Below, piece by piece: positions 47,441-56,591 of a DNA stretch of 64,000 nucleotides. Below the pieces are notes generated by a model, which searched no databases, had not been told where the DNA came from, and saw only the letters and a list, made by a program, of their open reading frames with translations. The stretch's first letter is position 1; every line of letters starts with the position of its first letter. Origin of the DNA: Leucobacter rhizosphaerae (GTDB lineage: Bacteria > Actinomycetota > Actinomycetes > Actinomycetales > Microbacteriaceae); assembly GCF_022919175.1 (NCBI RefSeq), contig NZ_CP095043.1, positions 1 through 64,000 of the forward strand. Direction: 5' to 3'. The translations under genes and the position numbers were made by a program.

Positions 47441-48468
47441 GCGCCACCACCCTGAATGCCCCGAGCGTCGGCTTCGGTGCGATCGTCGGGCGACTGACCC
47501 GGGCGCGCGAGGCCAGCATTCTGCTCGCCGTGCTGCTCGTCGTCGCGGCCGCAACCATCAAGAACCCGAACTTCCTGTTCTCGACCGACGGCTATCGCGA
47601 CCTCTGGTTGACGCCCTCGCTGCTGCTGCTCGTCGCGGTCGGACAGGCCGTGGTGCTCATCACCCGCAACGTCGACCTCTCGGTCGGGTCGATCCTCGGC
47701 CTGAGCGCGTATCTCACCGGTCGGCTCTTCATCGATCTGCCCGGCGTGCCGGCCATCGTCGTCGTGCTGATCGCCATCGTCTTCGGCGGATTGCTCGGAC
47801 TCGTCAACGGTGCGCTGGTCGCGTTCGCCAAGGTGCCCGCGCTCGTGATCACCCTCGGCACCATGTATGCCTTCCGCGGCATCAACGTGTTCTGGACGGG
47901 ATCGGACCGCATCAACGCCTCCGACATGCCCCGCGACTTCCTCGCGCTCGGCACGGCCCAGGTCCTCACGATCCCCGTGCTCACGATCATCGCCCTCGTG
48001 GTCCTCATCGCGGTCGCGTGGTGGATGAAGAACACCCGCGGCGGCCGCGAGAGCTACGCGATCGGATCCGATCCCGATGCCGCGCACCTCTACGGGCTCC
48101 CGGTCACCCGCCGCGTCATCACGGCGTTTGTGCTCTCGGGTGCACTGTCGGGCTTCGCCGGTGTGCTCTACGCCGCCCGCTACGGCACGATCAACTCGCA
48201 GGCGGGCTCGGGCTGGGAGCTCGACGCCATCGGCGCGGCCGTCATCGGCGGTGTCGCGATCTTCGGCGGTGTCGGCTCCGTCTGGGGTGCGGCGATCGGC
48301 GCCTTCCTGCTCATGACCATCAACCGTGCGCTCCCCGTGCTCGGGGTGCCCGACTTCTGGCAGCGCGCCGTCGTCGGCGTCCTCATCATCGGCGCCATCG
48401 TGCTCGACCGGGTGCTGTCGTTGAGACAGCATCGAAAACTCATCGAAGAACGGGAGACGCAGCGATGA
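47437..48468 (+). CDS. rhamnose ABC transporter permease 1
   Basis: Permease of the ribose/rhamnose type (BPD_transp_2), 343 residues, 8-10 helices. [19 protein letters not shown] (about residues 77-95) and [20 protein letters not shown] are the family marks. ATGA overlap on both sides, with the ATPase and the second permease. Confidence 0.88.
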
Positions 48469-49532
48469 CCGCTCTGACCACCGGCACCACCACGACCGGA
48501 CTCCGTCACATCGCGGACTACGACCGCCCGCTCTGGCAGCGCCTGCTGCTCACCCGGGAGAGCGCGATCATCGGCCTCTTCGTGATCGTCGTGCTCGTCG
48601 CGACGATCCTCGTGCCGAACTTCGGCAGCAAGATCACCATGACCTATCTGCTGCTCGACATGTTCCCGATCCTGATCATCGCGCTGCCGATGACCGCGAT
48701 CATCGTGACCGGCGAGATCGACCTGTCGGTCGCCAGTATGGTCGGGCTGTCGAGTGTGCTGACGGGGGTGCTCACCCAGGCGGGTGTGCCGTTCGGGATC
48801 ACCATCGTGCTCGCCCTCGCGGCCGGTGCGGTGGGCGGCGCGATCAACGGCTGGCTCATCACCGCGGTCGGGTTGCCCTCGCTCGCGGTCACGATCGGTA
48901 CCCTGGCGCTCTACCGCGGGATCGCGGTGGGTCTGCTGGGCACCACCGCCGTCACCGAGTTCCCCGCGTTCTGGACCGACCTCGCCAAGGAGAAGATCGG
49001 CTCGACCGGCATCCCGGTCGTGGTCATCCTCTTCGTGCTGCTCGCGGTCGCGTTCGCGATCCTGCTCCACTTCACGAAGTTCGGTCGCGGCGTGTTCTCG
49101 ATCGGCCTCTCGCCCGAGGCGGCCCGCTTCTCGGGGGTCGACGTCGCGCGCACCAAGATGATCCTCTTCGTGCTGAGCGGTGCGGTGTCGGCGCTTGCCG
49201 GGATCTACTACACGCTCCGCTACGGCAGTGCCCGCGGCGACAATGCGACGGGCATGGAGATGCAGGTCATCGCGGCGGTGCTGCTCGGCGGCGTCTCCAT
49301 CTTCGGAGGCCGCGGCGCCCTGCACGGCGTGATCGCCGGCGTCCTCCTGATCGGGGTGCTCGGCAGCGCCCTGCGCCTTGCGAACGTCACCTCGGACGTC
49401 ATCAACATCATCACCGGCGTGCTGCTCATCGGCGCCGTGATCTCGACCAGCGTCATCGCGGCGTTCAAGAACCGGCGAAAAACCGGGAAAAAACTGCAGA
49501 TCGCCGGAGCGCGATCCGCCACCGCGGCCTGA
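48465..49532 (+). CDS. rhamnose ABC transporter permease 2
   Basis: Second permease, 355 residues. IVTGEIDLSVASMVGLSSVL and AVLLGGVSIFGGRGALHGV match the family. Both permeases form the channel as a heterodimer. ATG overlaps permease 1; the binding-protein gene begins 71 nt later. Confidence 0.88.
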   Translation: MTALTTGTTTTGLRHIADYDRPLWQRLLLTRESAIIGLFVIVVLVATILVPNFGSKITMTYLLLDMFPILIIALPMTAIIVTGEIDLSVASMVGLSSVLTGVLTQAGVPFGITIVLALAAGAVGGAINGWLITAVGLPSLAVTIGTLALYRGIAVGLLGTTAVTEFPAFWTDLAKEKIGSTGIPVVVILFVLLAVAFAILLHFTKFGRGVFSIGLSPEAARFSGVDVARTKMILFVLSGAVSALAGIYYTLRYGSARGDNATGMEMQVIAAVLLGGVSIFGGRGALHGVIAGVLLIGVLGSALRLANVTSDVINIITGVLLIGAVISTSVIAAFKNRRKTGKKLQIAGARSATAA

Positions 49533-49603
49533 CCCCCACGACTCACCACTCCCACCACACCCACACACCCGCTCCCGCGGGCGAGGAAAGGAAACATCGA
49601 ACG

Positions 49604-50647
49604 ATGCGGTTCACGAAGAACACGAAGAAGGCGGGCGCGGTCCTCGCGCTCGCGGCCAGCGCAGCACTGCTGCTCTCGAGCTGCTCCGCCGGTGGCGGCG
49701 ACGCGGCCGATGGGGGATCGGAGTCGGGTGGATCCGGCGCCAGCATCACCTTCCTGCCGAAGAACCTCGGCAACCCCTACTTCGACACCTCCAGCAAGGG
49801 CGGCAAGGCTGCAGTCGAGGCCTTCGGCGGCACCTTCAACGAGGTCGGCCCCACCGAGGCGACGCCCGACGCGCAGGTCAGCTTCATCAACACCGCGACC
49901 CAGCAGGGCGTCGGCGCGCTCGCCATCTCGGCGAACGACCCGAAGGCGATCTGCGACGCGATCAACGAGGCCCGCGATAACGACGTCAAGGTCGTGACCT
50001 TCGACTCCGACACCAGCGCCGACTGCCGCGACCTGTTCATCAACCAGGCCGACGCCGCCGGCATCGCTCAGGTGCAGGTCGACATGATCACCGAGCAGAT
50101 CGGCGACTCGGGTCAGATCGCCGTGCTCTCCGCCGCGGCCAACGCGACGAACCAGAACGCGTGGATCGACCTGATGAAGGAGGAGCTCGAGGCGAACCAC
50201 CCGGACGTCGAGCTCGTCGAGGTCGTCTACGGCGATGACGACGATCAGACCTCGTTCGACAAGACTGCCGCGCTGCTCCAGACCTACCCGGAGCTCAAGG
50301 GCATCGTCTCGCCGACCACTGTCGGCATCGCCGCTGCGGCGCGCTACGTGTCGACCTCGGACGCCAAGGGCAAGGTCGCGGTGACCGGCCTCGGCACCCC
50401 GAACCAGATGCGCGAGTACGTCGAGGACGGCACCGTCACCGAGTTCGCCCTCTGGAACCCGGAGGACCTCGGCTACCTGACCGCCTACGCGGCCAACGCG
50501 CTCGTCTCGGGCGAGATCGAGGGGGCCGAGGGCGACACCTTCGAGGCCGGCGACCTCGGCGAGTTCACGGTCGGCGCCGACGGCGTCGTGCTGCTGGGCG
50601 ATCCGTTCCGCTTCAACGCCGAGAACATCGGCGACTTCGACTTCTAA
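49604..50647 (+). CDS. rhaS: rhamnose-binding lipoprotein
   Basis: Sugar-binding lipoprotein of 347 residues: signal peptide with lipobox LSSC (Cys27), Gly/Ser/Asp-rich linker, then a ribose-binding-protein fold (FLPKNLGNPYFDTSSKGGKAA, residues about 50-70; AISANDPKAICDAI). RhaS-type by its place between the permeases and rhaM. AGGAAAGGA lies 8 nt before the ATG. A hairpin follows, which could raise its dose over the downstream enzymes. Confidence 0.87.
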   Translation: MRFTKNTKKAGAVLALAASAALLLSSCSAGGGDAADGGSESGGSGASITFLPKNLGNPYFDTSSKGGKAAVEAFGGTFNEVGPTEATPDAQVSFINTATQQGVGALAISANDPKAICDAINEARDNDVKVVTFDSDTSADCRDLFINQADAAGIAQVQVDMITEQIGDSGQIAVLSAAANATNQNAWIDLMKEELEANHPDVELVEVVYGDDDDQTSFDKTAALLQTYPELKGIVSPTTVGIAAAARYVSTSDAKGKVAVTGLGTPNQMREYVEDGTVTEFALWNPEDLGYLTAYAANALVSGEIEGAEGDTFEAGDLGEFTVGADGVVLLGDPFRFNAENIGDFDF

Positions 50648-50657
50648 GTCGATCGCC

Positions 50658-50692
50658 GCGGGATCCCGGTGCACGACCGGCCGGGATCCCGC
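50658..50692 (+). terminator. intercistronic hairpin after rhaS
   Basis: Perfect 12-bp stem GCGGGATCCCGG / CCGGGATCCCGC, 11-nt loop. Likely a partial terminator or a 3' end stabiliser within the operon, as often seen after binding-protein genes. Confidence 0.6.
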
Positions 50693-50760
50693 CCCACCCC
50701 GAACGACCTCCCCACCCCGGGGCGCCAGCCCCTTCCGCACCACCCCCGAACGGAGCCGCG

Positions 50761-51117
50761 ATGCGCATCTGCTTCCAGCTGCAGGTCGATCCCGAGCGGC
50801 TCGACGAGTACACCGAGCGCCACGCGCGCGTCTGGCCCGAGATGCTCGAGGCCATCGCGGACGCGGGTCGCCGCAACTACTCGCTCTTCCTCCGGCCCGA
50901 CGGCCTGCTCATCGGCTACTACGAGACCGATGACGACGCCGCGGCCCAGCGCGCCCTCGAGCGCGACCCCCGTACCGCAGCCTGGGAGGCCGACATGGCC
51001 GGGTTCTTCGTCTCCGTCGAGGGACGACCAGACCAGGACGCGCCCCGACTGACCGAGGTGTTTCACCTCGAAGACCAACTGGCAGCAGCCGAAGACCGCA
51101 GAAAGCGACTCTCATGA
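50761..51117 (+). CDS. rhaM: L-rhamnose mutarotase
   Basis: Interconverts alpha- and beta-L-rhamnopyranose so the isomerase gets its anomer. 118 residues; YTERHARVWPEML (residues 17-29) carries the catalytic His21, and SLFLRPDGLLIGYYE and AAWEADMAGFF complete the pattern. GGAG shortly before the ATG. Stop overlaps rhaI as ATGA. Confidence 0.9.
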   Translation: MRICFQLQVDPERLDEYTERHARVWPEMLEAIADAGRRNYSLFLRPDGLLIGYYETDDDAAAQRALERDPRTAAWEADMAGFFVSVEGRPDQDAPRLTEVFHLEDQLAAAEDRRKRLS

Positions 51118-52286
51118 GCAACATCCTCACCCCCGACATCCGCGCCGTCCTCGAGCGTCAGGCCATCGAGGTGCCGTCCTGGGCCTACGGCAACTCGGGC
51201 ACGCGGTTCAAGGTGTACTCGACCCCGGGCACCCCGCGCGATCCGTTCGAGAAGATCGCCGATGCCGCGCAGGTGCACCGCGTGACCGGGCTCGCCCCCG
51301 CCGTCGCCCTCCACATCCCGTGGGACCAGGTCGACGACTTCGCCGCCCTCGGGGCCTTCGCGGCCGAGCAGGGGGTCTCCCTCGGCACCGTGAACTCCAA
51401 CACGTTCCAGGACGACGATTACAAGTTCGGCGCCCTGACCCACGAGGACGCCGCGATCCGCCGCAAGGCCATCGACCACCACCTCGCCTGCATCGACGTC
51501 ATGGACGAGATCGGCTCGCGCGACCTGAAGATCTGGCTCGCCGAGGGATCGAACTACCCGGGTCAGGCCGACATGCGCGGCCGGCAGGATCGCCTGCACG
51601 ACTCGCTCGAGCAGATCTACGCGCGCCTCTCGGGTGAGCAGCGCCTCGTGCTCGAGTACAAGTTCTTCGAGCCGTCGTTCTACCACACGGATGTGCCCGA
51701 CTGGGGCACCTCCTACGCGCAGGTCGCCGCGCTCGGCGAGCGCGCGATGGTCTGCCTCGACACGGGGCACCACGCGCCGGGCACCAACATCGAGTTCATC
51801 GTCATGCAGCTGCTCCGCCTCGGCAAGCTGGGCTCGTTCGACTTCAACTCCCGCTTCTACGCCGACGACGACCTCATCGTCGGCGCCGCGGATCCGTTCC
51901 AGCTCTTCCGGATCCTGTTCGAGGCGCTGCGCGGGGGCGGGCTCGAGGCCGACAGCCCCGTCGCCTTCATGCTCGATCAGTGCCACAACGTCGAGGACAA
52001 GATCCCCGGCCAGATCCGCTCGGTGCTCAACGTGCAGGAGATGACGGCGCGCGCGCTGCTCGTCGACCGCGCGGCGCTCAGCGCGGCGCAGCAGTCGGGC
52101 GACGTGCTCGCGGCGAACGCCGTGTTCATGGACGCGTTCTACACGGACGTGCGTCCGGCGCTCGCCGAGTGGCGCGAGTCCCGCGGCCTGCCGGGCGATC
52201 CGATGGCGGCCTACGCGGCCTCCGGCTACTTCGAGCGGATCTCCGCCGAGCGCGTCGGCGGCACGCAGGCGAGCTGGGGCGCCTGA
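51114..52286 (+). CDS. rhaI: L-rhamnose isomerase (RhaI type)
   Basis: Converts L-rhamnose to L-rhamnulose. TIM-barrel sugar isomerase of the RhaI group (Gram-positive and pseudomonad type, unlike E. coli RhaA), 390 residues. Metal-binding residues lie in LVLEYKFFEPSFYH, CLDTGHHAPGTNIEF and FDFNSRFYADDDL. Sole catabolic enzyme of this operon besides rhaM; no rhamnulokinase or rhamnulose-phosphate aldolase gene adjoins. Confidence 0.92.
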   Translation: MSNILTPDIRAVLERQAIEVPSWAYGNSGTRFKVYSTPGTPRDPFEKIADAAQVHRVTGLAPAVALHIPWDQVDDFAALGAFAAEQGVSLGTVNSNTFQDDDYKFGALTHEDAAIRRKAIDHHLACIDVMDEIGSRDLKIWLAEGSNYPGQADMRGRQDRLHDSLEQIYARLSGEQRLVLEYKFFEPSFYHTDVPDWGTSYAQVAALGERAMVCLDTGHHAPGTNIEFIVMQLLRLGKLGSFDFNSRFYADDDLIVGAADPFQLFRILFEALRGGGLEADSPVAFMLDQCHNVEDKIPGQIRSVLNVQEMTARALLVDRAALSAAQQSGDVLAANAVFMDAFYTDVRPALAEWRESRGLPGDPMAAYAASGYFERISAERVGGTQASWGA

Positions 52287-52294
52287 CCCGACCA

Positions 52295-52330
52295 CCGTTC
52301 CCTCCGGGAGGGCAGTCCCGGAGGGAACGG
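52295..52330 (+). terminator. terminator of the rhamnose operon
   Basis: Perfect 15-bp stem CCGTTCCCTCCGGGA / TCCCGGAGGGAACGG with a 6-nt loop, 8 nt after the rhaI stop. Confidence 0.85.
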
Positions 52331-52361
52331 CGCACACCGCGCGAATTGCGGCCGCAGGCGG

Positions 52362-52379
52362 TATCATTGTTCAATGAAC
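52362..52379 (+). promoter_or_regulatory. promoter and operator of the second lacI gene
   Basis: -10 TATCAT (52362-52367) and, 2 nt further, the palindrome GTTCAATGAAC (52369-52379), which covers the expected transcription start. The same TTCAWTGAA core occurs twice before the sugar operon at 60.4 kb, so this LacI probably represses itself. Confidence 0.65.
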
Positions 52380-52407
52380 CAATGCGCGCGATCCGAGGTG
52401 ATGGCCC

Positions 52408-53409
52408 GTGGCGACGATTCGTGATGTCGCCCAGCTGGCCAACGTGTCCGCAGGCACGGTGAGCAACGTGCTCAATCGCCCGTCCTACGTGCGGGCCGAG
52501 ACGCGCGAGCGGGTGATGCGCGCGATCGCCGAGCTCGAGTTCGTGCCCGATCAGCGGTCGCGCCAGTTCCGTCCGGGGCGCACGCGGGCCATCGGGATCA
52601 CGGTCGCCGAGCTCGGCAACCCGTTCTTCGTGGACGTGGCGCTCGGAGCGGAGGAGACCTGCCGGGAGCACGACCTGGGGGTGGTGCTCTGCAACAGCTC
52701 CTACGACCTGCAGGTGGAAGCGCAGAACCTCGATCTGCTGGTGCAGCAGCGCGTGCAGGGGATCATCATCTCGCCCGTGGACGAGAAGAGCCCGCGTCTC
52801 GAGATGCTCAAGGACCGCGGCGTGCCAATGGTCTTCGTCGATCGGGTCGGCGACGACCGGGACATCTGGTCCGTCGTCGTGGACGACCGCGAGGGCGGTC
52901 GGCTCGGCGCGCGGCACCTCATCAGTCAGGGGCACCAGCGCATCGCGTTCCTCGGGCACCCGCACCGCTCGCCCAAGGTCCGCATGCGCTATCAGGGCGC
53001 CCGGGAGGTCGTGAACCAGTCCGACGGCGACATCACACTCGAGGTCGTGACCACGTCCTCGTGGACGGTCGATGAGGGACGTAGGATCGGCGCTCTCCTG
53101 GCCGCACGTCCGCGCGACAAACGGCCGACGGCGGTCCTCTGCGCGAACGACATGCTGGCGCTCGGATTGATGCAGGAGCTGGTGCACGCCGGGTTGAACG
53201 TGCCCGGCGAGGTGGCGGTCGTCGGCTACGACGATCTCGAGTGGGCGGCGCTCGGCACCGTCCCGCTCACTACGATCGCGCAGCCCCGCGCGCTGCTCGG
53301 CCGCACCGCCGTCGAGATGATGCTCCGCTTGATCGACCGCTCGGGGCCGCTCCCGGAGGCGAACCACATCGTGCTCGCCCCCGAACTCGTCATCCGCGAG
53401 TCCGCCTGA
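52408..53409 (+). CDS. LacI-family regulator with Phe in the hinge helix
   Basis: Repressor of 333 residues. Helix-turn-helix IRDVAQLANVSAGTVSNVLN (residues 4-23), hinge SRQFRPG, then a sugar-sensing domain. The hinge has Phe54 where LacI proteins normally have the Leu that wedges into the central CpG of the operator (the first LacI here keeps Leu55). Its presumed operators are odd-length and lack a central CpG. GTG start with GAGGTG 7 nt upstream. It faces the sugar operon convergently and most likely controls it through the sites near 60.4 kb. Confidence 0.88.
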   Translation: MATIRDVAQLANVSAGTVSNVLNRPSYVRAETRERVMRAIAELEFVPDQRSRQFRPGRTRAIGITVAELGNPFFVDVALGAEETCREHDLGVVLCNSSYDLQVEAQNLDLLVQQRVQGIIISPVDEKSPRLEMLKDRGVPMVFVDRVGDDRDIWSVVVDDREGGRLGARHLISQGHQRIAFLGHPHRSPKVRMRYQGAREVVNQSDGDITLEVVTTSSWTVDEGRRIGALLAARPRDKRPTAVLCANDMLALGLMQELVHAGLNVPGEVAVVGYDDLEWAALGTVPLTTIAQPRALLGRTAVEMMLRLIDRSGPLPEANHIVLAPELVIRESA

Positions 53410-53480
53410 CTCGCGCGGGGGTTTGCCTGAGTCGCGCGGGCCCCCGCCCGCATCGCGCCCGAATCGCCTCCGCGGACGCC

Positions 53481-53527
53481 GAACGGGCGGGGCATCCGGA
53501 GACGGACTCCGAATACCCCGCCCGTTC
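53481..53527. terminator. bidirectional terminator between lacI and the sugar operon
   Basis: Stem of about 20 bp (53481-53500 with 53508-53527, few mismatches; core CGGGCGGGGCATCCGGAG) and a short loop, in the 136-bp convergent gap. Confidence 0.75.
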
Positions 53528-53545
53528 CGGGAGCGGGTCGCCTGC

Positions 53546-54535
53546 TTAGAACGCCGGCTCGACGTCCTCGACGTTCTCCGCGGTGACCACGGTCAGCGGG
53601 ATCGGGATCCGCGCCTCGACCGTCTCGCCGTCCGCCGCGCGGACGATGGTCTCGAGCGCCAGCTTGCCGTCCTCGACCGGGGACTGCACGATCGTGGCGA
53701 AGAACTGACCGGCGCGGATGGACTCGAAGGCGTCCTTCTGCCCGTTGATGCCCACGATCGGCGGGATCGCCGCCGGGTCCTTGCCGGCCTCGGCCCACGC
53801 GTCGATGAAGCCGCGCGCCATGGTGTCGTCGTTCGCGTAGACGCCGTCGATGTCGTCGCCGAAGCGAGTGATGAGGTCGCGGCTCGCGACGAGCGCCTTC
53901 TGCTGATCGAAGTCGGCGTTGACCGTCTGCAGCACCTCGATGCCGGAGCCGATCTCCTCGAGCTGCTCGGTGAACCCGTCCGTGCGTCCGATGCTGGTGC
54001 CGTTGCCGGCCTGGCCGGCGATGATCACGACGCCGCCGGTGCCGCCGAGGGCCTCGTCCATGGCGTCAGCGGAGAGGACACCCTCCTCGTAGACGTCCGG
54101 TCCGGTGAAGCTCGCGACGAGCTCGAGCGCCTCGTCGTCCATCGGGGAGTTGATGAGCACCACCGGGATCCCGGCCGTCTGCGCCTGGATCAGCCCGGGG
54201 ATGTAGGCCTGAGGATCGAGCGGCCAGAGCACGATGCCGTCGGGGTTGCGCCCGATGCACGTGGTGAGCTGCTCGGTGCCGGTCTGGACGTCGAAGTCCT
54301 GGCTGAGCATCGTGACCTTCGCGCCAGCCTCGTCGGCCGCGGCCTGGAAGGCCTCGTTCGCCGGCGTGGCGTAGGCGTGCGATTCGGCAGCGGTGATGTA
54401 GCAGATCTCCTTGCCCGCTCCGCCCGACGCCTCGGCGCCGTCGGAGTCTGCGCTGGAGCCGCCGCCCGTGGCGCATGACGCCAGCAGCAGCGCCGCCGTC
54501 ATCGCCGTCCCTGCGGTCAGTACCTTCTTGATCAT
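53546..54535 (-). CDS. sugar-binding lipoprotein (second sugar regulon)
   Basis: Extracytoplasmic binding protein, 329 residues: lipobox LASC with Cys21, Ser/Gly linker, then a ribose-binding-type fold (NPDGIVLWPLDPQAYIPGLIQAQTAGIPVVLINSPMDD region is the hinge-side strand pair; NDDTMARGFIDAW near residue 230). Last gene of a six-gene operon; its ATG overlaps the stop of the permease gene (ATGA). Ligand unknown: presumably an aldose or its derivative handled by the upstream enzymes. Confidence 0.85.
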   Translation of the reverse strand: MIKKVLTAGTAMTAALLLASCATGGGSSADSDGAEASGGAGKEICYITAAESHAYATPANEAFQAAADEAGAKVTMLSQDFDVQTGTEQLTTCIGRNPDGIVLWPLDPQAYIPGLIQAQTAGIPVVLINSPMDDEALELVASFTGPDVYEEGVLSADAMDEALGGTGGVVIIAGQAGNGTSIGRTDGFTEQLEEIGSGIEVLQTVNADFDQQKALVASRDLITRFGDDIDGVYANDDTMARGFIDAWAEAGKDPAAIPPIVGINGQKDAFESIRAGQFFATIVQSPVEDGKLALETIVRAADGETVEARIPIPLTVVTAENVEDVEPAF

Positions 54536-55587
54536 GCGGGTGTCCTTTCGGTTTCTTTCGGTTGAGCAGCGTCCCTCGTCGGTGAGAAGCGCTGGACGAG
54601 CGCTCGGAGCGACACATCAGTGCCTCTCCGCGCGTGCGTGAGTCGGTCGAGCAGGATGAGGATGAGCAGAATCGCGCCGGTGACGATGTCCTGGACGTAC
54701 GCCGGGATGCTCTGGTACTCCATCGCGGTGGTCAGCGCCGCCAAGGTCAGGAGCCCGCCCAGCGTGCCGAGCGCGGAGCCGACGCCGCCCTCCAGGCGGG
54801 TGCCGCCGATCACCACCGCGGCGATCGCGGTGAGCACGATCGTGTCGCCGAAAACGGGGGAGCCGGTGTTCGAAGCGATCCCGAACGTCACCCCGGCGAG
54901 CCCGGCCATGAATCCGCTGAACATGAATGCCCCGAAGAGGTACCAGTTCGAACGGATCCCGCTGGCGGCGGCGCTGGTCGCGTTGCTGCCGACCGCGAAG
55001 AGGTTGCGGCCGGAGACCATGCGGGTCAGCCAGACGTGGAGCAGCAGGATCAGGGCCAGGAAGATGAACACGCGGGTCGAGAGGGTGCCGAGCAGCGGCT
55101 GCGTGAGCGGGATCCCGAAGAACGGATCGATGCCGCTCACCGGTCGCGAATCGGTGATGAGGTGGCAGATCGCGCGGAAGAGTAGCATCGAGGCGAGGGT
55201 CGCCACGAGCGAGTTGATCTTCAGCACCACCACCAGCACCCCGTTGACGCAGCCCGCGAGCAGGCCGACACCCAGGCCGACGAGTGCCGCCGGGATCTGG
55301 CCGAGCTCACCCTGCAGGCCGACGCTCGCGATGCCCGACAGTGCGAGGATCGCCCCGCCCGAGAGATCGAGTTGGCCGGCGATCAGGACGACCGTCAGGC
55401 CGATCGCGATCAGGCCCATGGTCGCGACCCGGTCGGCGCCGAGGCTGAGCGTGCGGGCATCGAAGAATCCGGGCACAAACGTGGCGGCGATGGCGAGCGT
55501 GGCGATCAGGATGACCACGACGCGGTAGCGGACCAGGCCGAGGAACGCGATGGTCCACCCGCTGGGAGCCAGTGCGGTTGCGCTCAT
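54532..55587 (-). CDS. sugar ABC transporter permease 2
   Basis: Ribose-type permease, 351 residues, 8-10 helices. LIAGQLDLSGGAILALSGI (about 68-86) and AAVVIGGTRLEGGVGSALG match the family. Overlaps both neighbours by ATGA. Confidence 0.87.
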   Translation of the reverse strand: MSATALAPSGWTIAFLGLVRYRVVVILIATLAIAATFVPGFFDARTLSLGADRVATMGLIAIGLTVVLIAGQLDLSGGAILALSGIASVGLQGELGQIPAALVGLGVGLLAGCVNGVLVVVLKINSLVATLASMLLFRAICHLITDSRPVSGIDPFFGIPLTQPLLGTLSTRVFIFLALILLLHVWLTRMVSGRNLFAVGSNATSAAASGIRSNWYLFGAFMFSGFMAGLAGVTFGIASNTGSPVFGDTIVLTAIAAVVIGGTRLEGGVGSALGTLGGLLTLAALTTAMEYQSIPAYVQDIVTGAILLILILLDRLTHARRGTDVSLRALVQRFSPTRDAAQPKETERTPA

Positions 55588-56591
55588 GAGCGGCCTCCCT
55601 TCCGGCGGAGATAGATATCGAGTGACACGGCGAGCACGATGAGCAGGCCCTTGGCGATGCCCTGCACGGCCGTCGGCACTCCCTGGAGCACGAGGATGTT
55701 GTTGAGCAGGGCGACGAAGAGCAGGCCGCCGAGCGCGCGGGGAATGCTGCCCGATCCGCCCAGGAGGCTGATGCCGCCGACGACGACCGCGGTGATGGCG
55801 TCGAACTCGTAGCCGATGCCGATCGCCGGGCGAGCGGTCTGGAGCGTGATCCCGAGCAGTGCCCCGGCGAGGCCGCTGAGCCCCGCGGTCAGGATGAACG
55901 CCGTCGCCCGGGTGCGGGCGAGGGGCACCGCGCTGGCGCGCGTCGCGTCCGGGTTACTGCCGGCGGCGTAGACCCAGCGGCCGAGCGAGGTGCGCGACAG
56001 CACCAGGTGACCGAGCAGCGCGACGATCAGGAAGATGATCACGATGACCGGGACGCCGAAGACCCGGCTGTTCAGGAACGCCTGGGCCTCCGGGTCGGAG
56101 CCGTACACGATCACCCCGCCGACGCTCCACTGGGCGACGCCGAGCACGATGGTGCTCACGGCGAGGGTGGTGATGACCGGATTGATCCGCGCGTAGCCGA
56201 TCAGCACGCCGTTGACCACGCCGGCACCGGTCGCCGCCAGGATCCCGACGCCGGCCGCAGCCGCCGTTCCGATGGCGGGCTGGAGGCTGAGCGTGAGGAT
56301 CGCGCCCACCGCCACGGTGGCGGGAACGGAGAGATCCGCGAGGCCCCGGGTGATGAAGACGAAGGCCATGCCCACGACGATGACGCCGAGGATCGAGATG
56401 TTGATGAGCACGTTGACGAGATTGCCGGCGGTGAAGAACCGGTCGGACAGGATCGTGCCGATCACGAGGAGCAGAACGATGCCGAGCGGCATGCCGATGA
56501 GGGGGCCGAGTCGGGCGCCCAGGTTGGCGCGGGTCACGCGGCTCGTGCCGGGCACCCCCGTGGTCGTGGTGTCGAGCAGTGTGTCGCTCAT
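55584..56591 (-). CDS. sugar ABC transporter permease 1
   Basis: Ribose-type permease, 335 residues. ITRGLADLSVPATVAVGAIL (about 79-98) and AVVVGGISLLGGSGSIPRA are the family marks. ATG 56591 overlaps the ATPase stop and its own stop overlaps the next permease. The frame stays open upstream, but that is the shadow of the ATPase gene. Confidence 0.87.
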   Translation of the reverse strand: MSDTLLDTTTTGVPGTSRVTRANLGARLGPLIGMPLGIVLLLVIGTILSDRFFTAGNLVNVLINISILGVIVVGMAFVFITRGLADLSVPATVAVGAILTLSLQPAIGTAAAAGVGILAATGAGVVNGVLIGYARINPVITTLAVSTIVLGVAQWSVGGVIVYGSDPEAQAFLNSRVFGVPVIVIIFLIVALLGHLVLSRTSLGRWVYAAGSNPDATRASAVPLARTRATAFILTAGLSGLAGALLGITLQTARPAIGIGYEFDAITAVVVGGISLLGGSGSIPRALGGLLFVALLNNILVLQGVPTAVQGIAKGLLIVLAVSLDIYLRRKGGRS